A stretch of 64,000 nt of DNA from the NCBI GenBank assembly GCA_041395845.1, contig JAWKZS010000009.1:62001-126000 (forward strand), given 5' to 3'. This document shows positions 39,729 through 46,949 of the stretch, piece after piece (position 1 is the first letter of the stretch; every line of letters starts with the position of its first letter). A program made the position numbers and the translations under genes. Source of the stretch: Ch67 sp041395845 (GTDB lineage: Bacteria > Pseudomonadota > Gammaproteobacteria > Pseudomonadales > Ketobacteraceae). The notes under the pieces were generated by a model. It did no database searches, was not told the origin of the DNA, and was given only the letters and a program-made list of their open reading frames with translations.

Positions 39729-41152
39729 AACCGGTCATCGCCCTGGTGGGCCGCCCCAATGTGGGCAAATCGACACTGTTCAACCGTCTGACCAGAACCC
39801 GGGACGCCATCGTGGCGGATATGCCGGGTCTGACCCGTGATCGTCAGTACGGCGACGCAGCCTGGGGCGAACATCAGTTCATCGTGATCGATACCGGCGG
39901 CATCACCGGGGATGAAGAGGGCGTCGACCTGCACATGCGCAACCAGTCGCTGCAGGCGGTGGAAGAGGCCCACGCTGTGCTGTTCATGGTGGATGCCCAG
40001 GTGGGCCTGACACCGGTGGACGAGCAGTTGGCGCTCCATCTGCGCACCCGGCAGAAACCGGTGTACGTGGTGGTGAACAAGGTCGATGGTCAGAACGAGG
40101 ATCTGGTGCTGCTGGATTTCCATGCCCTGGCCTTGGGTCAACCGTTCGGTATCGCAGCGGCACACGGCCGGGGTGTCACCCAGCTTATGGACGCGGTGTT
40201 TGCCGATCTGCCCCAGCAGCCCAGCATCGAAGACCTGGGTGAGGATGTCGAAACCGGCATCAAGATGGCGATCGTCGGCCGACCCAACGTGGGCAAGTCC
40301 ACCCTGGTTAATCGCATGCTGGGGGAAGAGCGGGTCATCGTGTATGACATGCCCGGCACTACCCGTGACAGCGTGTACATTCCGTTCGAGCGCCATGGCA
40401 AGCATTACACGATCATCGACACCGCCGGGGTGCGGCGTCGTGGCAAGGTGTTCGAGGCGGTCGAAAAATTCTCGGTGATCAAGACCCTGCAGGCGGTGGA
40501 AGATGCCCATGTGGTGGTGATGGTGCTGGATGCCCGTGAAGGCGTGGTGGACCAGGACATGCACCTGCTGGGCTTTGTGCTGGAAACCGGCCGTTCCCTG
40601 GTGATTGCTCTCAACAAGTGGGATGGCATGACCCAGGATGACAAGCAGAAGGTGAAGACCGATATCGAGCGGCGCCTTGGCTTTGTCGATTTCGCCAAGA
40701 TTCATTTCATTTCGGCACTGCATGGCACGGGTGTGGGCGAACTGTATGCCTCGATCGAGAAGGCTTACCAGTGTGCCTTCAAGAAGCTGTCGACGCCCTA
40801 CCTGACCAAGATTCTGGAAGATGCCCTGCAGGATCATCAGCCGCCCATGGTTAACGGGCGTCGCATCAAGCTGCGCTATGCCCATATGGGCGGCAGCAAT
40901 CCGCCCTTGATCGTGATCCATGGCAACCAGACCGAGAGTGTTCCCAACTCCTACAAGCGCTATCTGGAAAACACCTTCCGTCGGATCCTCGATGTGGAAG
41001 GCACGCCGGTCCGGATCGAGTTCAGGACCGGCGACAATCCCTATGCCGGCAAGCGTAACACCTTGACGCCGCGTCAGATTTACAAGAAGCAGCGGATGGT
41101 GTCCCACCACAAGAAAGCGGAAAAGAAAAAGAAGAACAAGAAGCGGTTCTGA
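39725..41152 (+). CDS. der: Ribosome biogenesis GTPase Der (EngA)
   Basis: 475 residues with two tandem GTPase domains and a C-terminal KH-like domain. Each G domain starts with the P-loop GRPNVGKST (about residues 8 and 182), with DTGG and DTAG switch II motifs and NKVDG/NKWDG specificity motifs. Der assists 50S subunit maturation. It ends in a lysine-rich tail (KKAEKKKKNKKRF), common in gammaproteobacterial Der. Overlaps bamB by four bases. Confidence 0.98.
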   Translation: MKPVIALVGRPNVGKSTLFNRLTRTRDAIVADMPGLTRDRQYGDAAWGEHQFIVIDTGGITGDEEGVDLHMRNQSLQAVEEAHAVLFMVDAQVGLTPVDEQLALHLRTRQKPVYVVVNKVDGQNEDLVLLDFHALALGQPFGIAAAHGRGVTQLMDAVFADLPQQPSIEDLGEDVETGIKMAIVGRPNVGKSTLVNRMLGEERVIVYDMPGTTRDSVYIPFERHGKHYTIIDTAGVRRRGKVFEAVEKFSVIKTLQAVEDAHVVVMVLDAREGVVDQDMHLLGFVLETGRSLVIALNKWDGMTQDDKQKVKTDIERRLGFVDFAKIHFISALHGTGVGELYASIEKAYQCAFKKLSTPYLTKILEDALQDHQPPMVNGRRIKLRYAHMGGSNPPLIVIHGNQTESVPNSYKRYLENTFRRILDVEGTPVRIEFRTGDNPYAGKRNTLTPRQIYKKQRMVSHHKKAEKKKKNKKRF

Positions 41153-41235
41153 TCAGGCGTTCGGCGATTGGTTGATTGCCTGATGCAGGGATAGCCCGCA
41201 CAATGTGGGACAGGCACAAATCGGAGGCGTGCACG

Positions 41236-41871
41236 ATGACGGAACAGGAAGGAGTCATCAAATACCAGCTGGCGTTCAGTCCGGGCGCTGCGCCTGCGTA
41301 TGACCGTTTTGCCGAACTGAATTACTGGCGCTGTTACCTGTATCGGCTTGGGCTGATTGGTCAGGACCCGGCCCGTTACGGCGGATTGGGTTATGGCAAT
41401 ATCAGCGGCCGTGCACACCCGGGCACCAACGCCTTTGTCATTTCCGCGACCCAGACCGGCCATTTGCCGTTGCTGTGTCGTGATCACTATGCCGAGGTCA
41501 CGGACTTCGATCTGGCGCGCAACGCGCTCACCGCCAGTGGTGTTCATCCTCCCTCGTCTGAAGCACTGACCCACGCCAGCATTTATGCTTGCCGCGATGA
41601 TGTGAATTGCGTGATGCATGTGCATTGCCCGGTGATCTGGCGACGGGCTGAGGCGTTACAGCTGATGCTGACGGCGCCGGACATTGCCTATGGCACGCCG
41701 CAGATGGCCAGTGCCGTGCAGGCGCTGGTGCAAAGTCGGGCGGAAACCTGTGGCGTGATCGCGATGACGGGTCACGAAGATGGCCTGCTCATCTACGGTG
41801 CCGACGAGCAGGAGGCGGGTGCGATGGTGATGGATCTGTTGCAGCACGCCGCCAACGGTGCGACGCACTGA
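41236..41871 (+). CDS. Class II aldolase/adducin family protein
   Basis: 211 residues. The fold is recognised from GYGNISGRAHPGTNAFVISATQTG, the SSEALTHASIYA segment and the zinc-binding MHVHCPVIW, with a third His further on (MTGHEDGLL). Relatives include fuculose- and ribulose-phosphate aldolases, methylthioribulose-phosphate dehydratase and non-sugar enzymes; the substrate cannot be told from the sequence. ATG 41236 has GGAGG eight bases upstream. It is convergent with the DUF2914 gene and is not obviously part of a pathway operon. Confidence 0.85.
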   Translation: MTEQEGVIKYQLAFSPGAAPAYDRFAELNYWRCYLYRLGLIGQDPARYGGLGYGNISGRAHPGTNAFVISATQTGHLPLLCRDHYAEVTDFDLARNALTASGVHPPSSEALTHASIYACRDDVNCVMHVHCPVIWRRAEALQLMLTAPDIAYGTPQMASAVQALVQSRAETCGVIAMTGHEDGLLIYGADEQEAGAMVMDLLQHAANGATH

Positions 41872-41877
41872 ATCATT

Positions 41878-42669
41878 TCATTCCCCCAGATAGAAGCGGG
41901 AGCGTGCCAGCAGGATACCCTTGCTGTCGATCACGTCCACTTGCCATTGGCCGTGCAGGCGTGGCGTGAAATTCTTGCTGGAGTAGTTGCGCCACTTGTC
42001 CGCGCCCACCGGGATTTTCACCTTCGCATAGTGTTTGCCGTCGCGCTTCCACAGATAGGTGAGCGTATCGCCGGCACGACCACGGATTTCCACAAACTGG
42101 AACAGGCCAAAGCTGCCACGTTCGATGAGGTCCTGGGTGCTGCGCAATGCAGTGCCTGGCTCGCGGCCGCGCATGGTGTCGGTCAGCACCGCCCGTTTGA
42201 TCACCGGTGACAGGATTTTCGTGGTTACCGTGAAGCGTTGCGAGCTGCCTTGGGGCTTGGCAGTTGCGGGTGAACCGGTTTCAATGGGAGTTGCGGGTTG
42301 CGCTACCGATGCAGTGGATGGCTCTTCGGCGGGTGCGGAAGGCTGCGGGGCAGGTGCCGTTTCGGTGGGCTGGATCGCGATGTCCGGTTGTGCCGCCACA
42401 GCCGCAGATTCGGCCGCGATAACGGGCTCAGGCGGTGTGGTTTCTGCAATGGCCGCGGGTGGTGCCAGCCGGTTGGGATCAAGAGCGGGTGCGGTGCTAT
42501 CGCTATCCGGATTTGCCAGCCACTGAAACAGAACGAATGCCAGGCCCGCAAGGGCAGCAACCAGCCCGCCGACGACCAGGGCAACCCGGTGCCACAAAAT
42601 GACATCGACATATTCCGGCGCATTTTCAATGTCGGATTTGAGCGTGGCGGATGAGCGGGGGTGATTCAT
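41878..42669 (-). CDS. DUF2914 domain membrane protein
   Basis: 263 residues. One transmembrane helix (~27-50, VALVVGGLVAALAGLAFVLF) is followed by a long Pro/Ala/Thr-rich periplasmic linker (~60-140) and a C-terminal DUF2914 domain (~160-263) with LTYLWKRDGKHYAKVKIPVG and NYSSKNFTPRLHGQWQVDV. DUF2914 domains are small beta-rich periplasmic modules of unknown role. The RodZ-like layout (helix, low-complexity linker, beta domain) suggests an envelope adaptor. Its leader contains a short tandem duplication and no clear Shine-Dalgarno sequence. Confidence 0.85.
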   Translation of the reverse strand: MNHPRSSATLKSDIENAPEYVDVILWHRVALVVGGLVAALAGLAFVLFQWLANPDSDSTAPALDPNRLAPPAAIAETTPPEPVIAAESAAVAAQPDIAIQPTETAPAPQPSAPAEEPSTASVAQPATPIETGSPATAKPQGSSQRFTVTTKILSPVIKRAVLTDTMRGREPGTALRSTQDLIERGSFGLFQFVEIRGRAGDTLTYLWKRDGKHYAKVKIPVGADKWRNYSSKNFTPRLHGQWQVDVIDSKGILLARSRFYLGE

Positions 42670-42701
42670 GGGGCGATGGTCCGTGCAGTGGGCGTCCGTT
42701 G

Positions 42702-42728
42702 AATGCGGGAAGGTTCAATGCGGGAAGG
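42702..42728. repeat. Short tandem duplication upstream of the DUF2914 gene
   Basis: AATGCGGGAAGG occurs at 42702-42713 and again at 42717-42728 (period 15). It lies between the xseA stop and the DUF2914 start, in the likely leader of the latter. Confidence 0.8.
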
Positions 42729-42754
42729 ATAGCGGGATTCCACAGGCCCCACAA

Positions 42755-44110
42755 TCACGGGGATTTCGGCGGTGTAATCGACTCGACCCGGCATTGCAAT
42801 TCACCCTGATGCAGGCGGGCCTGCAGGGTCTGGCCAACGCTTACCGTGCTGGCATTCTGCACCACGGCACCGTCGTCGGTTTGCAGGATCGCATAGCCCC
42901 GACCAAGGGTGTTAAGTGGGCTGACGGTGTTCAGGCGTTGCGCAAGATGGGCGATGTCGCGGGTCTGGTTGCGCAGGGTTTGCGTCATGCTTTTCTGCAG
43001 ATTGATGGCCAGGGTGTCGAGGCGGCGCGCATACAGGTTGAGCGCGTGCTGGGGTGTGCGTGATTGCAGCCGTGCCTGCAGGGTGCCCAGCTTGCTGCTG
43101 TGCAATTGAAGATTGCGCTGGATGGCCTGGCGAAGCCGCAGTTCCAGTTCGTCCAGGCGCTGGTTGTGTTCTTCCAGCCGCTTGCCCGGGTGTTTGAGCT
43201 GGCGGGTCAGCCAGCCCAGCTGTTCCCGTTTGCGTTCGATCAGATCGGTGATCCAGTCTTCCAGCCAGCGTTCGTAACCGTCCAGCGTATTCAGCAATTC
43301 ATCCGCGTCGGCACTCAGGAGTTCAGCCGCCGCTGAAGGCGTTGGTGCGCGTAAATCGGCAACAAAGTCCGCGATGGTGAAATCGATCTGGTGACCCACT
43401 GCCGACACGATGGGCAGGCGGCTGGCGACGATGGCGCGGGCGACTTTTTCGTCGTTGAAACACCAGAGGTCTTCCAGTGAGCCGCCGCCGCGCCCGACGA
43501 TCAGCACATCACATTCGTTGCGGGCGTTGGCCTTGGCAATGGCGGCACAGATCTGGGCTGGTGCCTCGTTACCCTGGACCAGGGTGGGATAGACGATGAC
43601 TTCGGTGAGCGGAAAACGCCGTTGCAGAACCGTGAGAATGTCGTGGATCGCCGCGCCGGTGGGGGACGTCACCACACCGATGCGGGCAGGGCGCAGCGGT
43701 ACTGGTTGCTTGCGGCTGTCGTCGAACAGGCCTTCTGCCTGCAGTCGCGCCTTGAGTTGTTCAAAGGCCCGCTGCAAGGCACCCAGGCCGGCTTCTTCCA
43801 TCTGGTCGACGATAAGCTGGTAATCACCGCGAGGTGCGTACAGGCTGAGGCGACCGCGCAGCAGCACCTGCACGCCGTCTTTGGGACGGAAATTCAGATG
43901 CACGTTGTTGCCGCGAAACATGGCGGCACGAATCTGGGCGTTGTCATCTTTCAGGGTGAAATACAGATGGCCGGAGCGCGGCTGCACCAGGTTGGAAATC
44001 TCGCCTTCAATCCAGACCGCAGGAAACTGGCCTTCCAGCAGACGCTTGGCGGCGCTGTTGAGTTCCGAGACGGAAAAGATATGGCGGGTTTGGCTGGCAG
44101 ATTCAGACAT
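42755..44110 (-). CDS. xseA: Exodeoxyribonuclease VII large subunit
   Basis: 451 residues. XseA with XseB forms the exonuclease that degrades single-stranded DNA from both ends. The N-terminal OB fold (FSVSELNSAAKRLLEGQFPAVWIEGEISN) and the catalytic domain with RIGVVTSPTGAAIHDIL, VGRGGGSLEDLWCFN and SAVGHQIDFTIADFVADLRAPTPSAAAE are canonical. A long coiled coil follows. The start MSESASQTRHIF at 44110 overlaps the apbE end by eight bases, so it may be read from the upstream redox-gene transcript. xseB is not in the window. Confidence 0.97.
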   Translation of the reverse strand: MSESASQTRHIFSVSELNSAAKRLLEGQFPAVWIEGEISNLVQPRSGHLYFTLKDDNAQIRAAMFRGNNVHLNFRPKDGVQVLLRGRLSLYAPRGDYQLIVDQMEEAGLGALQRAFEQLKARLQAEGLFDDSRKQPVPLRPARIGVVTSPTGAAIHDILTVLQRRFPLTEVIVYPTLVQGNEAPAQICAAIAKANARNECDVLIVGRGGGSLEDLWCFNDEKVARAIVASRLPIVSAVGHQIDFTIADFVADLRAPTPSAAAELLSADADELLNTLDGYERWLEDWITDLIERKREQLGWLTRQLKHPGKRLEEHNQRLDELELRLRQAIQRNLQLHSSKLGTLQARLQSRTPQHALNLYARRLDTLAINLQKSMTQTLRNQTRDIAHLAQRLNTVSPLNTLGRGYAILQTDDGAVVQNASTVSVGQTLQARLHQGELQCRVESITPPKSP

Positions 44111-45020
44111 GGGCGCATGATACCGGATCAGCCAGGGTGCCGTACACCTGGCCGACGTCATCCATCGCCAGCCAGGACAGGCCCTGTTGTTCCAGCCACG
44201 CGATGCCGTAGTTGCCGCGCAGCAGCGTGAGGGTGGTGGCGCTGCCGGCGAGCAGACAGTGATCGGCCACCACGCTGACGGCGATCAGGCCAGACACCGG
44301 CCAGCCGGTTTTCGGATTCAATACGTGGCCATAGCGTTTGCCGTTGTGGAGGATGCAGCGCTCGTAGTCGCCGCTACTGGCGAGCGCACCATGGGTCAGA
44401 TTGAGGGTGGCGAGCACCTGTCCCGGTATGCGCGGGTGGCGAATGCCGATAGCCCAGGGGCGACCGTCGGGATGTGGTCCCGCCACGCGGATATCGCCAC
44501 CCAGTTCCACCAGGCCGTGTTGTATGCAGTGCTGTTGCAGGATTGCCGCAGCGCTGTCGGCGGCATATTCCTTCACGAAGCCACCAAAATCGATTTCCAT
44601 GTCCGGTTGCTGAAAGCGGATCTGGTTATTGTCGAGCGACACCTTGTCCCAGCCAATACGCGGGAGCAGGGCATCAATCTGCTGTTGGGACGGCAGGGAG
44701 CCGCTGCGAAAATCCCAGGCGCGGCGCAGCAGGCCCGAGGTGATGTCGAATAGGCCGTCGCTCTGTTCCCACGCAGTGTGGGCGTAGTGCAGCAGTGCAG
44801 CGGTTTCGGCATCCAGTGGTGTGGACACACCCGCTTTGGCATTGCGGTGAATGGCGGCGGTGACGCTGTCATCCCGGTAGCGGGAATATTTCTGTTCCAG
44901 CCGGCGCACTTCGGCTTCGGCCTGCAGCGCGGCGGCCTGTGCCTGCGCCTGGGTGGGCGCATACACAAGCACGCTGCAGGGTGAACCCATGGCCTGAAAC
45001 TGATGTCGGCAAATATCCAC
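44103..45020 (-). CDS. apbE: ApbE-like FAD:protein FMN transferase
   Basis: 305 residues. ApbE enzymes attach FMN from FAD to Thr or Ser of target proteins. Family segments are QAMGSPCSVLVY, KYSRYRDDS, IDFGGFVKEYAAD, LVELGGDIRVAG and GHVLNPKTGWPV. Near the C-terminus the usual metal-binding AD..AT pattern reads AGSATTL, a Gly in place of the Asp, so it belongs to a divergent subfamily. No signal peptide or lipobox is visible from GTG 45020, and an in-frame stop lies just upstream, so it should be cytoplasmic, unlike many ApbE proteins. It ends the DUF3570-DUF4266-TlpA-cytochrome string; its target may be encoded there. Confidence 0.88.
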   Translation of the reverse strand: MDICRHQFQAMGSPCSVLVYAPTQAQAQAAALQAEAEVRRLEQKYSRYRDDSVTAAIHRNAKAGVSTPLDAETAALLHYAHTAWEQSDGLFDITSGLLRRAWDFRSGSLPSQQQIDALLPRIGWDKVSLDNNQIRFQQPDMEIDFGGFVKEYAADSAAAILQQHCIQHGLVELGGDIRVAGPHPDGRPWAIGIRHPRIPGQVLATLNLTHGALASSGDYERCILHNGKRYGHVLNPKTGWPVSGLIAVSVVADHCLLAGSATTLTLLRGNYGIAWLEQQGLSWLAMDDVGQVYGTLADPVSCAHV

Positions 45021-45032
45021 GTAAAATCCCGT

Positions 45033-46202
45033 TCAGAACTGGAAGTCGATTCCCACAGTCAACAGGGTGAAACTTACCAGAGCGGGATTTTCAACGTCGA
45101 CATTTTTCAGTGCCAGATTGCCATCGCTTTCGTACTGCTCGCCGTGCAGCGTGATGCGGTAATCCGCCTGCTGCAGGATCACGCTGAGTCCGTAGGTCAG
45201 TGCGCCGAACGGTGACAGCCGATAGTCCGACGACTGATAGCCGGTATTGGCGGGATCGTCGCTGTCCACATAAAAATCCGCCTGACTCTGGGAGTAATAC
45301 CGCAGTTGCGGCACTACACGCAGGTGATTGCTCAGGGTTTGATGCCAGGCCAGTTCCACCGTGTGCGCCTCGATGCCCCAGTCGTCACTGAAAAAGCGAT
45401 AGTCGGCATGCAGGGCCGCGTTGACGGGTTTGAGAAAATAGCGGGAGCGTGCTGTGAATCCCCAGGCCTGCCGTTCATCCGGGCGAATGTCCCGCGCCTT
45501 GTAGGGATCGGACAGAAAGCCATCGTGCAGCGCCGCAAACAATCCACCCTGCACCTGCCAAACTGGGCTGAGTACGTTGGCGATGGCAACAAATCCGTTG
45601 ACCGACCATTTGTCTTCGGCGAGTACGCGATTGATGCCGTCTTCCTGCTCTGGCTCGATTTCATCAAGGGAAAAACCGATGCCGCCAGAATAGGTGGTGA
45701 GGCGATCAGCGCTCATTTGTTCCCGCTCGACGCCGGCATTGAGCGCTTCGAAATCCTTCTCGCGGGAATAGCCGACGGATGCACTGGTTTTGCCATCGTC
45801 GCGATAGTGCGCCAGTGTGGCGAGCAGGTCGGTGCGGTTGTCGTCGATGCTGGCGCCGCTCATGATCAGCGCAGTATCGCCGTCCGGTGTTTGTGCAGTG
45901 CCGTAAGCGGATGCGCCGGACATGGTTTCGTAGGCGGCTTCAACACTGACGGCCAGCTGACGATTGATCGGGGCCACCAGACGGAACTGGTGATTGTCCA
46001 CTTCGTAACGTTCGTTATCACCTACCAGTACCTTGCTGGTGGCAACATCGTCTTCCTGGTATTGCGAATAGCGGTAGCCGAATTCGGAACGGTTAGGTGC
46101 TGTTTCGGCGTGAGCCAGCTGGGCAATGGCGGGCAGTGCCAGTGCAGCACCTGTGAGTGCCGCGAGGCTGTTGCTGCACGGCGATTTTTTTGTTGTTGTC
46201 AT
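45033..46202 (-). CDS. DUF3570 outer-membrane beta-barrel protein
   Basis: 389 residues. A signal peptide ends near AHA at residue 32; the rest is alternating beta-strand with aromatic strand ends and a terminal Phe (VGIDFQF), as in outer-membrane barrels. The first part (FGYRYSQYQEDD, VDNHQFRLVAPINRQLAVSVEAAYETMSGAS) matches DUF3570. Two SGAS sequences (95-98 and 115-118) resemble the SGAT flavin-attachment site used by ApbE, although the preceding Asp is not conserved. It is flanked by the DUF4266 and apbE genes on the same strand, 24 and 12 bases away. Function unknown. Confidence 0.85.
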   Translation of the reverse strand: MTTTKKSPCSNSLAALTGAALALPAIAQLAHAETAPNRSEFGYRYSQYQEDDVATSKVLVGDNERYEVDNHQFRLVAPINRQLAVSVEAAYETMSGASAYGTAQTPDGDTALIMSGASIDDNRTDLLATLAHYRDDGKTSASVGYSREKDFEALNAGVEREQMSADRLTTYSGGIGFSLDEIEPEQEDGINRVLAEDKWSVNGFVAIANVLSPVWQVQGGLFAALHDGFLSDPYKARDIRPDERQAWGFTARSRYFLKPVNAALHADYRFFSDDWGIEAHTVELAWHQTLSNHLRVVPQLRYYSQSQADFYVDSDDPANTGYQSSDYRLSPFGALTYGLSVILQQADYRITLHGEQYESDGNLALKNVDVENPALVSFTLLTVGIDFQF

Positions 46203-46226
46203 GTTGCGGAAAATTCCTTGTGCGGA

Positions 46227-46439
46227 TCAGTAACAGCCACAGCCGCCACCGCCGGTACCTATGCCACCGGCGGCCGCTTCTTTGGCGTTGTGAATATGAT
46301 CGTGCAGTGAGGACTGCAAAGGATCGGGCTGCCATTGCATGTCGGTGCGGGTGAGATTGCCGCGATCCCACGCATTGACGGGCGCTGTGCTACATCCCCC
46401 CAGGGTGATGAAGCCCAGTATCAGAATGATTCTTGCCAT
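46227..46439 (-). CDS. DUF4266 small lipoprotein with Cys-Gly-Cys tail
   Basis: 70 residues. The lipobox TLGGC gives a lipidated Cys16. The mature part has AWDRGNLTRTDMQW and DPLQSSLHDHIHNAKEAAAG, followed by a glycine-rich C-terminus GGIGTGGGGCGCY. This matches DUF4266, whose members keep the terminal Gly/Cys motif. AGGAG lies six bases before the ATG. It overlaps the end of the TlpA-like gene by 19 bases. The two tail cysteines could be a disulfide, a metal site or a cofactor attachment point; this is inference. Confidence 0.85.
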   Translation of the reverse strand: MARIILILGFITLGGCSTAPVNAWDRGNLTRTDMQWQPDPLQSSLHDHIHNAKEAAAGGIGTGGGGCGCY

Positions 46440-46948
46440 GAAGTCTCCTGCAGGAGTTGTTGTATCTGTTGTTTGAGTTGCGTTTGTTCAGCCGGATCAA
46501 ATCCGGTGTGACGGGAATGGATGTTGCCGTGACGATCCAGCAGAAACGCGGTGGGCATGCCGGTGATGCCGTATTGCTGTGGCGTCTGTTTGTTGGCGTC
46601 GAACAGGATCGGATAGGTCAGTGTCATCGGTTGCACAAAACGTTGTGCCTGCAGCACGGTTTCATCCAGATTGATCGCCACTACTGTGAATCCCTGCGGC
46701 TGCAATTCCTCGTAGAGGGATTGCAGTGCAGGGAGTGATTCGGCGCAGGGCGGACACCAGGATGCCCAGAAATCCACGTACACCACCTGACCGCGCAGAT
46801 TGGCCAGCGACAGAACCTGCTGGTTGTCGAGGCGGGGCAGGGAAAATGCCGGTGCCGATTGTCCCGGTTGTGCCGACAGCTGGCAGGTCACCAGCATCAG
46901 CAGAATGCCGATGACCTGTTGTGCGCGGTTGAATACCATAGCGATCAC
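46421..46948 (-). CDS. TlpA/ResA-like periplasmic thioredoxin
   Basis: 175 residues from GTG 46948 (or 172 from ATG 46939). A signal-type hydrophobic segment (VIGILLMLVTCQLSA) precedes a thioredoxin domain with the active site WCPPC (64-68) and the cis-proline segment GITGMPTAFLLD. TlpA/ResA proteins reduce disulfides in the periplasm, often of apocytochrome c haem motifs. It begins one base after the cytochrome gene stop and overlaps the DUF4266 gene. Likely clients are the haem-motif cysteines upstream or the Cys-Gly-Cys tail downstream. Confidence 0.9.
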   Translation of the reverse strand: MIAMVFNRAQQVIGILLMLVTCQLSAQPGQSAPAFSLPRLDNQQVLSLANLRGQVVYVDFWASWCPPCAESLPALQSLYEELQPQGFTVVAINLDETVLQAQRFVQPMTLTYPILFDANKQTPQQYGITGMPTAFLLDRHGNIHSRHTGFDPAEQTQLKQQIQQLLQETSWQESF

Positions 46949-46949
46949 G

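Noticed and set aside
39707..41110. Open antisense frame of 467 codons opposite der
   Set aside because: Der is canonical with two G domains; the antisense frame is a shadow.
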